Source: an uncultured Solobacterium sp.
GTDB lineage: Bacteria > Bacillota_I > Bacilli_A > Erysipelotrichales > Erysipelotrichaceae
NCBI GenBank assembly: GCA_900547815.1
Contig: URHY01000005.1
Coordinates: forward strand, 1-47,848
Direction: 5' to 3'
DNA length: 47,848 nucleotides
The stretch's first letter is position 1, and each line of letters opens with the position of its first letter. This document shows, piece by piece, positions 17,844 to 27,133 of this stretch. The notes beneath the pieces were generated by a model, which was not told the origin of the DNA, did no database searches, and saw only the letters and a list, made by a program, of their open reading frames with translations. The translations under genes were made by a program, and so were the position numbers.

Positions 17844-18648
17844 TTTAGCATTGGATGTCGTAAAAAGAATGGATAATGGATATCATTCTTTAGATATGAT
17901 TATGGCACCTATTTCAATTTCTGATGAAATTGATGTTGAGAAAAATGAAGTTGATGAAGTTATCTGTGAAGGTATGAAATTACCGGAGAATAATACAGTT
18001 TCTAAAATGATTCAGGTTTTAAAAGATACATATCATTTGAATTCTTGTTTTAAAGTATCTATTAAAAAACATATTCCTGCGCAGGCTGGACTTGGTGGTG
18101 GAAGTGCTGATGCAGCAGCAGTATGTAAAGCTATTTTAAAAATGGAAGGTATTGAAGAGACAGAAGAAAATTTATATGAAATCACAAAACAAGTGGGGGC
18201 AGACGTTCCTTTTTGTATTCATGATAAATGGGCTAGAGTAAAAGGAATTGGTGAGAAAATTATGCCAATTGATAGTGATTGGAAATTTGATGTTGTGGTT
18301 GTAAAGCCAGAGTTTGGAATTTCTACGGCCAATGCTTTTTCAAAGTGGAAAGAATCTCGTCCGTTTCATCCGGATGTGGATTTAGTAGAATCAAGTATTC
18401 GTGAAAAAAATATGGATCTTTTATATCAAACTATGGCTAATGCATTAGAACCTATCGCATTTGAGATTGAACCGGAATTAAATCAAGTGAAAATGGATAT
18501 GGAAGATGCAGGTTTAGTGCGAATTTTGATGTCGGGTTCTGGTTCTAGTATGTTAGGGTTCAGTGTAGATGAAGATGTGATTTCAAGTGCATATGAGCAG
18601 CTAAAAGAAAAGTACGATTTTGTAGAAATTGTACATGTAGGAGGCTAG
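17815..18648 (+). CDS. ispE: 4-diphosphocytidyl-2-C-methyl-D-erythritol kinase
   Basis: This 277-residue GHMP kinase of the MEP isoprenoid pathway phosphorylates CDP-methylerythritol. The N-terminal ARAKINLALDV and the ATP-binding glycine loop AGLGGGSADAAAV (near residues 92-104) are diagnostic. The C-terminal MSGSGSSMLGF is the third GHMP motif. GAGGTG precedes ATG 17815 inside the rsmA coding sequence. The presence of ispE implies isoprenoid synthesis by the MEP route, which feeds the undecaprenyl carrier used by the downstream TagO-like enzyme. Confidence 0.95.
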   Translation: MQVEARAKINLALDVVKRMDNGYHSLDMIMAPISISDEIDVEKNEVDEVICEGMKLPENNTVSKMIQVLKDTYHLNSCFKVSIKKHIPAQAGLGGGSADAAAVCKAILKMEGIEETEENLYEITKQVGADVPFCIHDKWARVKGIGEKIMPIDSDWKFDVVVVKPEFGISTANAFSKWKESRPFHPDVDLVESSIREKNMDLLYQTMANALEPIAFEIEPELNQVKMDMEDAGLVRILMSGSGSSMLGFSVDEDVISSAYEQLKEKYDFVEIVHVGG

Positions 18649-18649
18649 T

Positions 18650-18856
18650 ATGGCAGCTTCTGTAATTTCTTATTTAGTTTTCTTTGCGTGTTTTGGTTTA
18701 AGTTTTTATGCGATTTCAAGTATTCAGTTTGAAAAGATTTGTAGTGTAAAAAATCCTAAGAAAGTGCAGATTTTAATGTTTCTTTTATCGCTTTGTCTTG
18801 CGTATGTATCAAGTCAGGCGATTCTACAATTAACAATCTATAATGGCTTTGCTTGA
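18650..18856 (+). CDS. DUF1146 (YwzB-like) small membrane protein
   Basis: The 68-residue protein has two hydrophobic helices (about residues 5-25 and 41-62) joined by FEKICSVKNPKKVQ. This matches the DUF1146/YwzB family of small integral membrane proteins of unknown function. AGGAGG overlaps the ispE stop codon and precedes the ATG by 4 nt. It overlaps the following MreB-like gene by 14 bp. In Bacillus, ywzB also lies near cell-envelope genes (recalled), which fits this context. Confidence 0.82.
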   Translation: MAASVISYLVFFACFGLSFYAISSIQFEKICSVKNPKKVQILMFLLSLCLAYVSSQAILQLTIYNGFA

Positions 18857-19781
18857 TAAATGGATTGCCCTTGATATTGGGGCGTATTCAGCACGATTTT
18901 ATGATTTTTCTACACAGAAACAAGTTGTTTTGAAGACAATAATCGCAGAAAAAGGATCTGAAGTTTTAGGAGTATCAAATCAAGCACTTGCTTATTTATA
19001 CAAGGATTTAGATACAGTTCAAATTCAGTATCCAATATCACATGGTCAAATTCTTCATTCGATTGAACCTTTGATTCATGAGGGATTGGACCAGCTTCAT
19101 GCTTATGATAGTTTACTAAGACCTAGCGTACTGGTCATTATACCAAGTGAAGCGACACAAAGACAGCGTGAACAATGGCAGCAGACGTGTTTAAATTGTG
19201 GAGTACGTAAGGTTGAACTTATTTCGAATTTAGAGGTTTTGCAAGAAGAAAATCCTTGCTTTTTAGTGCATAGTGGACATTCTTATACGGAAATTCATAT
19301 ATGTACATATGATAAAGCTATCGTATCTAAAACAATTTTTTATGCCGGAATTCAAATAGATGAGCAGATTCAAAAGATAGTGTATATGGAAACGGGATGT
19401 TTTATTACTAAAATGGATGCGGCACATTTAAAGGAAATGGCAAGCCATGCTTTTAAATATAAAAAAAATAGTTTGTTGATGTGTTATGGTTTTGATGAAA
19501 GACAAAATCTACATCAAGTTCAAATTGAATCAAGTTTATTATGGCCTGCATTTGAAATGGTTTCATCGCAGATTTCTTTATGGGTAAAACATTGTTTTGA
19601 TAGTCTTCCGGCTTCTTTACAAGAGTATTTTTTAGTGCATGGAATAGAAATGAGTGGAGGTTTAGCCGATTGTTACGGTACTTCACAATATATTGCTCAA
19701 AGTATTTCTTGTCCAGTTCTTTGTACAAAACGTGGACAATACGATATGATAGAAGCATTAAAGGGGGTAAAGTCAGCGTGA
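18843..19781 (+). CDS. Divergent MreB/Mbl-like actin-fold protein
   Basis: The 312-residue protein aligns by eye with MreB. ALDIGAYSARF stands for the first phosphate loop, YPISHGQILH for YPxxDGxI, and VLVIIPSEATQRQREQW for the conserved mid region. GIQIDEQIQ stands for GDExDEAI and EMSGGLADC for the adenosine-contacting TGG. The second phosphate loop, normally DIGGGTTE, reads HSGHSYTE near residue 143, so the aspartate and glycines are lost. ATP hydrolysis is therefore doubtful. It may be a structural or regulatory cousin of MreB in cell-wall synthesis. No Shine-Dalgarno site is visible; translation probably depends on the 14-bp overlap with the DUF1146 gene. Confidence 0.72.
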   Translation: MALLDKWIALDIGAYSARFYDFSTQKQVVLKTIIAEKGSEVLGVSNQALAYLYKDLDTVQIQYPISHGQILHSIEPLIHEGLDQLHAYDSLLRPSVLVIIPSEATQRQREQWQQTCLNCGVRKVELISNLEVLQEENPCFLVHSGHSYTEIHICTYDKAIVSKTIFYAGIQIDEQIQKIVYMETGCFITKMDAAHLKEMASHAFKYKKNSLLMCYGFDERQNLHQVQIESSLLWPAFEMVSSQISLWVKHCFDSLPASLQEYFLVHGIEMSGGLADCYGTSQYIAQSISCPVLCTKRGQYDMIEALKGVKSA

Positions 19782-20830
19782 TTGATTATAAAATGATTTT
19801 ATTGCCATTTTTGATTTCATTGATTTTAACACCTATTGTGAAGCAATATTCGATATATTGTGGTGCCTATGCCAAAGAAAATAAGCGAACAATTCATCAT
19901 GGAAAAATTTCGCGTATTGGTGGCGTTGCTATTTATTTATCTTTTATTATCACAATGGCTATATTTGTGAAGGCAGATTTACAAATCAAGGGATTGGTAA
20001 TTGGAAGCAGTATTATGTTTTTTACCGGATTGATCGATGACTTGATTGATATAAAACCATTGGTGAAATTGACTTTAGAAGTCATTGCAGCTTTAGTATT
20101 GATTTATTTTGGGATTTCTGTAGATATTATTCGTTTACCTTTAGGTATACAAATTGATACGGGTATTATTTCATTTGTTTTTACGATTGTTTGGGTGGCT
20201 GGTATCACCAATGCGGTAAACTTGATTGATGGCTTGGATGGCTTGGCTGGTGGTATGAGTGTTATTGCTCTTGTGGTCATTGGTTCTATCGCAATCATTG
20301 AAAGACGTTTAGATTTATTAAGTATCGCATTTATTCTGGCTTCAGGAACATTTGGCTTTTTAGCCTATAATGCCCATCCTGCTAGTATTTTTATGGGAGA
20401 TTGTGGATCTTTATTTTTGGGATTTATGATTTCAGCTATCTCGTTACTGGGCTTTAAATCAAGTACGATTCTTACTTTGGCATTACCTATTTTATTGTTG
20501 ATGCTACCTATTATTGATACACTTTCTGCAATTTTAAGACGTACCTTAAAAGGTATGAAATTTATGGAAGCTGATAAAAGTCATATTCATCATTTGTTGA
20601 TGCGCCAATTTGGACATCGAAATACAGTTATTATAATGTGTGGTTTAACGGCGCTATTTGGTTTGAGTGCCTTTGCGTATATGATCAATCGAAATATTGG
20701 TTTCTTTGTTATGGTGGTTATTTTGTTGGCGGTGGAAATATTTATTGAAAAATCGGCTATGATCAGTGAAAAATTCCATCCTTTGATTGGGTTGTGGCAT
20801 CGTATTCAAAGAAAATCTAGAAAATTTTAA
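19778..20830 (+). CDS. tagO: Undecaprenyl-phosphate GlcNAc-1-phosphate transferase-like
   Basis: This 350-residue multi-pass membrane enzyme of the MraY/WecA/TagO family transfers a sugar-1-phosphate from UDP-sugar to undecaprenyl phosphate, starting teichoic acid or other wall polymers. Signature motifs are DDLIDIKP, NAVNLIDGLDGLAGG, FMGDCGSLFLGF and DKSHIHHLL. The absence of the MraY-specific pattern favours TagO/WecA. The open frame extends upstream to 19670, but AAGGGGG at 19761-19767 and the 4-bp overlap with the previous stop place the start at GTG 19778. It is the last gene of the yitT operon, followed by a terminator. Confidence 0.92.
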   Translation: MIDYKMILLPFLISLILTPIVKQYSIYCGAYAKENKRTIHHGKISRIGGVAIYLSFIITMAIFVKADLQIKGLVIGSSIMFFTGLIDDLIDIKPLVKLTLEVIAALVLIYFGISVDIIRLPLGIQIDTGIISFVFTIVWVAGITNAVNLIDGLDGLAGGMSVIALVVIGSIAIIERRLDLLSIAFILASGTFGFLAYNAHPASIFMGDCGSLFLGFMISAISLLGFKSSTILTLALPILLLMLPIIDTLSAILRRTLKGMKFMEADKSHIHHLLMRQFGHRNTVIIMCGLTALFGLSAFAYMINRNIGFFVMVVILLAVEIFIEKSAMISEKFHPLIGLWHRIQRKSRKF

Positions 20831-20831
20831 A

Positions 20832-20857
20832 AAAAGTAGGCTAAACGGCCTACTTTT
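20832..20857 (+). terminator. Terminator after tagO
   Basis: A 10-bp stem (AAAAGTAGGC at 20832-20841, GCCTACTTTT at 20848-20857) has a TAAACG loop. The U-run is inside the stem end, and the structure starts right after the tagO stop. Confidence 0.82.
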
Positions 20858-20885
20858 AATATTGTTTTCACATTGGACTGTTAAA

Positions 20886-21443
20886 ATGAGACTTATGGAA
20901 CCGAATGAATGGCAAAAAAAGAAAAATAATAAAACAACAGAATACACACAAAAAATCACATCGCAGGCTAGAGTTGCTGAAGAAAAACTTTTATCAGGTT
21001 TAAATGAAAATGAAGTGTATGATTACATGCTTTCGAAATTAAACTTCTGTCAAAGAAAACAGATGTATTCAAGTTTAGAAGCCAAGGTATATATTAAGGT
21101 AGGTGACATATGCTTTACAGATTTTGGCTTAGCTTATTTAAGTGAGGTAGGTTATCAACATTTTGGTTTGGTTTTGGCGATGAAACATGGGAAAATTTTT
21201 GTGGTACCCATGAGTGGAAATAGTAGTGCGTACCATAAAGCATATGATCCTGTATCACATACAGGAAAACGTCATTTGATGCGTTTACCAGAGATTGAGG
21301 GGTTGAATAAATCGAGTGTATTATTCTTAAATGATGCAAAATGGATCAATTCAGCAAGAGTTATTGATGTAAAGGCTCATATTGCTCCGGATTCTTATTT
21401 GTTTGAGAAAATTAAGAAGTGTGTTTTACAAATGATGTTATAA
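20886..21443 (+). CDS. PemK/MazF-like domain protein
   Basis: The 185-residue protein has a charged helical N-terminus, then a beta-rich core starting KVGDICFTDFG (about residue 73) and continuing QHFGLVLAMKHGKIFVVPMS. That is the strand pattern of PemK/MazF-type proteins (GDIxxxdfg...pxlVl). No antitoxin gene accompanies it, and the long N-terminal part is unusual for a toxin. A housekeeping or regulatory role next to tilS is as likely. The start is uncertain: ATG 20886 or 20895, both with poor ribosome binding sites. The frame upstream of 20886 runs into tagO and is ignored. The tilS promoter lies in its 3' end. Confidence 0.6.
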   Translation: MRLMEPNEWQKKKNNKTTEYTQKITSQARVAEEKLLSGLNENEVYDYMLSKLNFCQRKQMYSSLEAKVYIKVGDICFTDFGLAYLSEVGYQHFGLVLAMKHGKIFVVPMSGNSSAYHKAYDPVSHTGKRHLMRLPEIEGLNKSSVLFLNDAKWINSARVIDVKAHIAPDSYLFEKIKKCVLQMML

Positions 21444-21444
21444 T
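21436..21444 (+). promoter_or_regulatory. Extended -10 promoter placing tilS start at its ATG
   Basis: TGTTATAAT at 21436-21444 is a perfect extended -10. The ATG of tilS begins at 21451, 7 nt downstream of the box, exactly where transcription should begin. No Shine-Dalgarno site precedes the ATG. Confidence 0.6.
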
Positions 21445-21450
21445 AGTCGT

Positions 21451-22635
21451 ATGTCAAAATGTGTAGTAGCCTGTTCAGGTGGACCTGACAGTATGGCTTT
21501 ATTAGATCAATTGAATAAGCAAGGCAAAGACATTGTTGTTGCGCATGTAAATTATAAACATCGAGATACGGCTGACAGGGATGAAAATATCGTAAAAGAA
21601 TATTGTAGAAAGTATGATATTCCTGTTCGGGTTTGTTATCCGGTACATGAGAAAGGAAATTTTCAGGCATGGGCAAGAGATGTTCGTTATGCTTTTTTTG
21701 AAAAAGTAGCAGATGAGTTCGATACAAAAATATTATATGTTGCTCATCAAATGGATGATGTGATTGAAACATATTTATTTCAGAAGAAAAGAAATATGGT
21801 TTGTGACTGGTACGGATTAAAAGAAGAAAGTATAAGACATGGATATCAAATCATTCGTCCTCTACTTAGTTTTACAAAGAATGAATTGCAACAGTATTGT
21901 AATGAGAATGGTGTGTCTTTTGGTATTGATGAATCTAATTTGACGAATCATTATACGCGTAATGTGATTCGCCATACACAAATCGAGAAGATGAGTCGCA
22001 AAGAAAAGGAAGCGTGGATCTTAAAGATTCAAAATGAGAATGAACTATGGCAAATCAAAAGAGAGGGTATAGAAGATTTTTATAAAGGTTGGAATAACGA
22101 TGTAGATGCCTTACTAAATCAAAAAGATACGTGGCTATATCTAGATACTTTTTTATTCCAAACGTTGCAGCATCATTTCTCAAAAAAATATATGGAAGAA
22201 TTATGTGTTCAATTAAGAAGAGATGTGTTAATTGAAATAGAGAACTGGTTATTGGAAAGACATGGGGGTAAGTTGTATTTTATGCCTAGTCCTAAAGATG
22301 TGTATTATAAATTGGATGAATTAGAAGTTAAAGATTATCCGGATTTTATAATTAAAAACGAGGGGAAAACAATTGAAATGTTTAGTGTAGATGCATCTGA
22401 CTTTCCTTTAGTGATACGTCGTGTTAGAGTTAACGATACAATTCAAATGCGGTTTGGAAATAAGAATGTACATCGATTTTTTGTGGATCGAAAAATCAGT
22501 AAGATACATCGAAAATATTGGCTTGTAGTGGAAAATAAAGTGGGAAATGTAATTTTTGTGCCAGGACTTGGATGTGATGTAAAACATTATTCACAAAATC
22601 AACAGTTCTACTTTAAAATAAATGGTCTAGATTAA
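21451..22635 (+). CDS. tilS: tRNA(Ile)-lysidine synthase
   Basis: The 394-residue enzyme converts the wobble cytidine of the CAU-anticodon isoleucine tRNA to lysidine. The PP-loop ATP motif SGGPDSMALL sits at residues 9-18, and HVNYKHR and HQMDDVIET follow as expected. The region IRPLLSFTKNELQQYC is typical, and the C-terminal domain is complete. No ribosome binding site is visible and the extended -10 at 21436 suggests a leaderless mRNA. The upstream gene ends 7 nt before, so readthrough coupling is an alternative. It begins the tilS-hpt-ftsH block. Confidence 0.94.
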   Translation: MSKCVVACSGGPDSMALLDQLNKQGKDIVVAHVNYKHRDTADRDENIVKEYCRKYDIPVRVCYPVHEKGNFQAWARDVRYAFFEKVADEFDTKILYVAHQMDDVIETYLFQKKRNMVCDWYGLKEESIRHGYQIIRPLLSFTKNELQQYCNENGVSFGIDESNLTNHYTRNVIRHTQIEKMSRKEKEAWILKIQNENELWQIKREGIEDFYKGWNNDVDALLNQKDTWLYLDTFLFQTLQHHFSKKYMEELCVQLRRDVLIEIENWLLERHGGKLYFMPSPKDVYYKLDELEVKDYPDFIIKNEGKTIEMFSVDASDFPLVIRRVRVNDTIQMRFGNKNVHRFFVDRKISKIHRKYWLVVENKVGNVIFVPGLGCDVKHYSQNQQFYFKINGLD

Positions 22636-22642
22636 ATGTTTA

Positions 22643-22668
22643 TGTTACAATGTGTAAGTACTTTAAGG
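22643..22668 (+). promoter_or_regulatory. hpt extended -10 and ribosome binding site
   Basis: TGTTACAAT (22643-22651) resembles an extended -10 and lies just after the tilS stop. AAGGAG (22663-22668) is spaced 12 nt before ATG 22681. Confidence 0.5.
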
Positions 22669-22680
22669 AGAAAACACCAT

Positions 22681-23223
22681 ATGATAGCTCAAGATATTGA
22701 AAAAGTTTTATTAAGTGAAGAAGAAATTGAAAATCGTTGTGTAGAACTAGCACATCAGATAGAAAAAGATTATAAAGAATCTGGAGAAACTCCAATTATA
22801 GTTGGATTATTAAAGGGAAGTGTTCCTTTTATGGCTGAATTGATCAAGCGTTTTGAATTTCCATGTGAAATTGATTTTATGTCAGTTAGTTCATACGATG
22901 GAACAGAATCTATTGGAGATGTTCGTATTTTAAAGGATATGGACTTATCTTGTAAAAACCGTTCTATTTTGGTTGTAGAAGATATTATTGATACGGGTAG
23001 AACTTTAGTTGAAGTTAAGAAAATGTTTAAAAATAAAGGGTGTCTTGATGTTCGTTGTGTAACATTATTAGACAAACCAAGTCGTCGTGTTTGTGAAATC
23101 GAAGCGGATTATGTTGGTTTTGAAGTACCAAATGAATTTGTGGTTGGATACGGATTGGATTACAATCAAAAGTATCGTAACTTACCATTTATTGGTGTTT
23201 TAAAGCCGGAAATTTATCAGTAG
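22681..23223 (+). CDS. hpt: Hypoxanthine (guanine) phosphoribosyltransferase
   Basis: This 180-residue purine salvage enzyme makes IMP or GMP from hypoxanthine or guanine and PRPP. The PRPP-binding loop VVEDIIDTGRTL (near residues 100-111) and the DKPSRR segment are diagnostic. The open frame reaches back to 22636, but AAGGAG and family length place the start at ATG 22681. It sits between tilS and ftsH as in Bacillus. It is linked to purine uptake by the AzgA permease elsewhere in the window. Confidence 0.95.
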   Translation: MIAQDIEKVLLSEEEIENRCVELAHQIEKDYKESGETPIIVGLLKGSVPFMAELIKRFEFPCEIDFMSVSSYDGTESIGDVRILKDMDLSCKNRSILVVEDIIDTGRTLVEVKKMFKNKGCLDVRCVTLLDKPSRRVCEIEADYVGFEVPNEFVVGYGLDYNQKYRNLPFIGVLKPEIYQ

Positions 23224-23233
23224 GAGGAAGATT

Positions 23234-25189
23234 ATGAAGAAGTGGTTAAATTATTTACCAACCATCTTCATTTTATCAATTGTATTATCATTAGTTTTTT
23301 ATAGTTCACAGGGCAGTACTGTACAAATGAATTATACACAATTTGAGAAAATTGTAGATGAAGTTGATTTTAAAAAGAGTTCCATGACAATTAGTTCCAC
23401 TGTAATCCATTTGGAAGGAACTTATGAGCAGAATTCAAAGACAGTTGGATACAAGGTTATTGTTCCAAGAACAGAAAAGAATATTGAAAAATTAGAAAAG
23501 TCTTTGCAGAGAAATGGTGGAAAATTAACTGTAGAAGATCCTAATCAAGGTAGTGTATGGATTTCGATTCTATCTCAAATTATTCCATTCTTAATTATTG
23601 CGGTATTCTTCTATTTCATGTTCGCAAAAATGGGTGGTGGAGGCAACAATAAAGCATTCGAATTTGCGAAATCAAAAGCTCGTGTTGAATCAAATGTAAA
23701 AGTTCGTTTTAAAGATGTTGCAGGTTGTGAAGAAGAAAAAGAAGAAGTAAAAGAAATTATTGATTATTTGCGTTCACCAAAGAAATTTACGGATATGGGA
23801 GCACACATTCCTAAGGGAATCTTGATGGTTGGGCCTCCAGGAACTGGTAAAACTTTACTTGCCAAAGCCGTAGCTGGAGAAGCCAATGTTCCTTTCTTCT
23901 CAATTTCTGGTTCTGACTTTGTTGAAATGTTTGTCGGAACAGGTGCAAGTCGTGTACGTGATATGTTTAAAACCGCACAAAAGAGTGCACCATGTATTAT
24001 TTTTATTGATGAAATTGATGCCGTAGGACGTCAGCGTGGAGCTGGTATGGGCGGTGGAAACGATGAGCGTGAACAGACATTGAACCAATTGTTGGTTGAA
24101 ATGGATGGTATGACAGACAATGCTGGAATTGTAGTGGTTGCAGCTACAAACCGTCCAGATGTTTTAGACCCTGCATTACTTCGTAGTGGTCGTTTCGATC
24201 GTCGCGTTACTGTTAGTTTACCGGATATTAAGGGCCGTGAAGCTATTTTACATGTACATGCTCGTAATAAAAAATTGGCGAGTGATGTTTCACTAGCAAA
24301 TTTGGCAAAACGTACCCCTGGATTCTCTGGAGCTGATTTGGCAAATGTATTGAATGAAGGTGCTATTTTAGCGGTTCGTAAAAATGAAGCTAAGGTCACT
24401 ATGACCGATTTAGATGAAGCCATTGACCGTGTTATGATGGGACCTGCGAAAAAGAGTAAGAAATATACGGAAAAGGATAAAATCCTTGTGGCTTATCATG
24501 AGGCAGGACATGCCGTTATTGGTTTGAAGCTTGAAGATGCTGATATGGTTCAGAAAGTTACTATTATTCCTCGTGGAGATGCAGGTGGATATAACTTGAT
24601 GACACCTCGTGAAGAGAAGTATTTCCATAGAAAATCTGAATTTATTGCGCAGATCACTGGTTTACTTGGTGGTCGTACGGCTGAAGAAATCCAATTTGGA
24701 GAAATCAGTGCAGGTGCTGTAAATGATATTGAAAAATTGACTGAAATTGCCAAGAATATGGTTCGTGTATATGGTATGTCTAGTTTAGGGCCTATCCAAT
24801 ATGCAGATCCTCAAGGAAATGTCTTCTTAGGAAGAGATTACACAAAGGGTAGTGATTATTCTGCAGGTGTAGCAGCTGAAATTGATAAAGAAGTTCGCGC
24901 GATTGTAGATGAGTGCCATGAAAATTGTCGTAAAATCTTAACTGAAAACAAAGATTTGTTGGATTTGATTGCGAATAATTTGTATGAACATGAAACATTA
25001 ACGAATGAAGAAATCACTAATTTAATGAATTATGGACAGTTAACAGATCCTAATGTTGAAACAAGTGAAGAAGAGGAAAAACCAGAACAAGAAGAAGTTC
25101 AAGTTCCAGAGATTCCAGAAACTCCAACTGGCGTTGATCAAAAGGATTTGGATGATGCGTTCAATGAATTAACTAAGAAAAAAGATTAA
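23234..25189 (+). CDS. ftsH: ATP-dependent zinc metalloprotease FtsH
   Basis: This 651-residue membrane-anchored AAA protease degrades misfolded membrane and short-lived regulatory proteins. It has one membrane helix at about residues 6-24 and a second at about 112-135. The P-loop GPPGTGKT lies at about 201-208, followed by [13 protein letters not shown] and the second-region homology motif [14 protein letters not shown]. The zinc site HEAGH is near 422. The C-terminus is acidic and Glu-rich. AGGAGG begins just before the hpt stop and lies 6 nt before the ATG. Confidence 0.97.
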   Translation: MKKWLNYLPTIFILSIVLSLVFYSSQGSTVQMNYTQFEKIVDEVDFKKSSMTISSTVIHLEGTYEQNSKTVGYKVIVPRTEKNIEKLEKSLQRNGGKLTVEDPNQGSVWISILSQIIPFLIIAVFFYFMFAKMGGGGNNKAFEFAKSKARVESNVKVRFKDVAGCEEEKEEVKEIIDYLRSPKKFTDMGAHIPKGILMVGPPGTGKTLLAKAVAGEANVPFFSISGSDFVEMFVGTGASRVRDMFKTAQKSAPCIIFIDEIDAVGRQRGAGMGGGNDEREQTLNQLLVEMDGMTDNAGIVVVAATNRPDVLDPALLRSGRFDRRVTVSLPDIKGREAILHVHARNKKLASDVSLANLAKRTPGFSGADLANVLNEGAILAVRKNEAKVTMTDLDEAIDRVMMGPAKKSKKYTEKDKILVAYHEAGHAVIGLKLEDADMVQKVTIIPRGDAGGYNLMTPREEKYFHRKSEFIAQITGLLGGRTAEEIQFGEISAGAVNDIEKLTEIAKNMVRVYGMSSLGPIQYADPQGNVFLGRDYTKGSDYSAGVAAEIDKEVRAIVDECHENCRKILTENKDLLDLIANNLYEHETLTNEEITNLMNYGQLTDPNVETSEEEEKPEQEEVQVPEIPETPTGVDQKDLDDAFNELTKKKD

Positions 25190-25199
25190 TTGCATACTT

Positions 25200-25221
25200 A
25201 AGCCATCGATTGATGGCTTTT
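25200..25221 (+). terminator. Terminator after ftsH
   Basis: An 8-bp stem (AAGCCATC at 25200-25207, GATGGCTT at 25212-25219) has a GATT loop and ends TTTT. Confidence 0.75.
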
Positions 25222-25229
25222 AGTTTGGC

Positions 25230-25258
25230 TTGAAATGGAAAAGAGAATTCAGTAGAAT
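25230..25258 (+). promoter_or_regulatory. hslO-dusB promoter
   Basis: TTGAAA (25230-25235), a 17-bp spacer and TAGAAT (25253-25258) form a good housekeeping promoter before hslO. I saw no heat-shock operator repeat nearby. Confidence 0.65.
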
Positions 25259-25290
25259 GGTGCTAGTGAATTTTATATGCGGAGGATATT

Positions 25291-26175
25291 ATGAAAGATC
25301 AACTATTAAAAGCTCTTGTTTTAAATGAGCATGTTCGTTTATATATTGTGCGCACAACTGATTTAGTACAGGAAGCGCAAGATCGTTTTGATTTGCATCC
25401 ATGTGCTTGTGCAGCTTTAGGAAGAACATTGTCTGTAGCAAGTATGATGGGTGCTATGTTGAAATCAGAAGAAGAAATGTTATCAATCACAATTAATGGG
25501 CATGGTCCAATTGGTTCAATTGTGGTAGATGCGTATGCGAATGGAAATGTTCGTGGTTTTGTTTCAAATCCACATGTAGAGGATGTTTTGATTCGTCCGG
25601 GTAAACTAAATGTTGGCGCCGTCGTAGGTACAGATGGAACTTTAACAGTTACAAAAGATTTAAGCATGGAAGAAAACTTTTCTGGTTCTGTAGAACTTCA
25701 AAGTGGTGAAATTGGGGATGATTTTGCCTATTACTTTACTTTGTCTGAACAAACACCAACAGCGGTATCATGTGGAGTTTTAATTGGAACAGATGGTCGT
25801 GTTGCCAGTGCTGGAGCTATGATTCTACAAATGCTTCCGGATGCAACGGAAACTGATATTTCGATTTGCGAGCATGTACTTGAAGGATTAAAACCAATGA
25901 GTACTTTAATTCAGGAATATGATGATTCAAGTTTAGAAGATTTGGCAAATGACATGTTTGAAGATGCCAAGATTTTAACGACACAACCAGTGGCTTATGA
26001 TTGTCCATGTTCAAAAGTACGTATGGCTAGAGCTTTGGGAACAATAAAAAAATCAGATGTGTTAGATATGGCGGATAAAGAACATGGTTGTGATATCACA
26101 TGTAATTTCTGTAATGAATCGTATCATTTTACAGAAGAAGAATTAAGAGCGATTGCGAGTAAGATGCATGATTAA
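25291..26175 (+). CDS. hslO: Redox-regulated chaperone Hsp33
   Basis: This 294-residue holdase is activated by oxidation. The C-terminal zinc site is complete: CPC near residues 237-239 and CNFC near 271-274. The N-terminal domain begins with the usual short leader and NEHVRLYIVRTTDLVQEA. GGAGG precedes ATG 25291. It overlaps dusB by 8 bp, so the two are cotranscribed from the TTGAAA-TAGAAT promoter. Confidence 0.96.
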   Translation: MKDQLLKALVLNEHVRLYIVRTTDLVQEAQDRFDLHPCACAALGRTLSVASMMGAMLKSEEEMLSITINGHGPIGSIVVDAYANGNVRGFVSNPHVEDVLIRPGKLNVGAVVGTDGTLTVTKDLSMEENFSGSVELQSGEIGDDFAYYFTLSEQTPTAVSCGVLIGTDGRVASAGAMILQMLPDATETDISICEHVLEGLKPMSTLIQEYDDSSLEDLANDMFEDAKILTTQPVAYDCPCSKVRMARALGTIKKSDVLDMADKEHGCDITCNFCNESYHFTEEELRAIASKMHD

Positions 26176-27133
26176 GATTGGAAATGTAGAAATCGATAAT
26201 CCTGTAGTCATTGCGCCAATGGCAGGTATTAGTAATATCGCATTTCGTAGAATTGCGAAACGTTTTGGTGCTGGTTTAGTTTGTAACGAAATGGTAAGTG
26301 ACAAGGCATTGTACTATGATTCTTTAAAGACAAAACAGATGTGTGCAATCGATGAAAATGAGCATCCAGTATCTTTTCAGTTGTTTGGACATGATATTGA
26401 TACAGTTGTATATGCCGCTAAATATTTAGATACACAAACAAATTGTGATATTATTGACTTTAATATGGGGTGTCCTGTAAATAAGGTGATTAAAGCACAG
26501 GCTGGAAGTTTCTTGATGAAAGATATTGATTATGCCAAAGAATTGGTGTCAAATATAGTCCAAAATGTAAATAAACCAGTGACAGTTAAGATGCGTTTAG
26601 GTTTTGATACATATCATATCAATTGTGTTGAAATGGCAAAGGCTATGGAGAGTGTAGGCGTTAGTGCTGTAGCTGTACATGGACGTACACGTAATCAGAT
26701 GTATGAAGGAAAAGCAGACTGGTCTTATATTAAACAAGTGAAGGACGCTGTGTCGATTCCTGTTATCGGAAATGGGGATGTTCGTAGTGTAGAAGATTTT
26801 CATCGTATGATGAATGAAACAGGGTGTGATGCCGTTATGCTAGGTCGTGGGATTGTTGGAAATCCATTTTTGATTCAAGAATGCGTGGATTCGATTACAG
26901 GTCAGAAACATGAATTTTCAATGGAAGATCGCATTGAGATTTGTATGGATCATGCCAGAGGCTTAGCGGATACAAAAGGTGAAAAGGTAGCTATTCGTGA
27001 AATGCGAGGTTTGGCTAGCTGGTATTTAAAGGGGCTTCCAAGTTCAAGAATCTTTAAGAATGAGATGTCACAAATGAATACATTGGAAGATTTAGAGAAT
27101 ATATTACATCAATTCATGGAGGTGCAACGATAG
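26168..27133 (+). CDS. dusB: tRNA-dihydrouridine synthase (DusB type)
   Basis: The 321-residue flavoenzyme reduces uridines in tRNA. APMAGISNIAFR and the catalytic cysteine motif NMGCPVNKV (Cys near residue 101) are present. The FMN-binding VHGRTRNQMYEGKADW and IGNGDVRS follow, then the C-terminal helical tRNA-binding part. The frame opens at 26153, but alignment favours ATG 26168 inside the hslO end, with no strong ribosome binding site. The stop codon (27131-27133) lies in the loop and stem of the terminator. Confidence 0.94.
   Translation: MIKIGNVEIDNPVVIAPMAGISNIAFRRIAKRFGAGLVCNEMVSDKALYYDSLKTKQMCAIDENEHPVSFQLFGHDIDTVVYAAKYLDTQTNCDIIDFNMGCPVNKVIKAQAGSFLMKDIDYAKELVSNIVQNVNKPVTVKMRLGFDTYHINCVEMAKAMESVGVSAVAVHGRTRNQMYEGKADWSYIKQVKDAVSIPVIGNGDVRSVEDFHRMMNETGCDAVMLGRGIVGNPFLIQECVDSITGQKHEFSMEDRIEICMDHARGLADTKGEKVAIREMRGLASWYLKGLPSSRIFKNEMSQMNTLEDLENILHQFMEVQR

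Noticed and set aside
20886..21443. Complete toxin-antitoxin module
   Set aside because: No antitoxin-sized gene adjoins the PemK-like protein; the neighbours are tagO and tilS.
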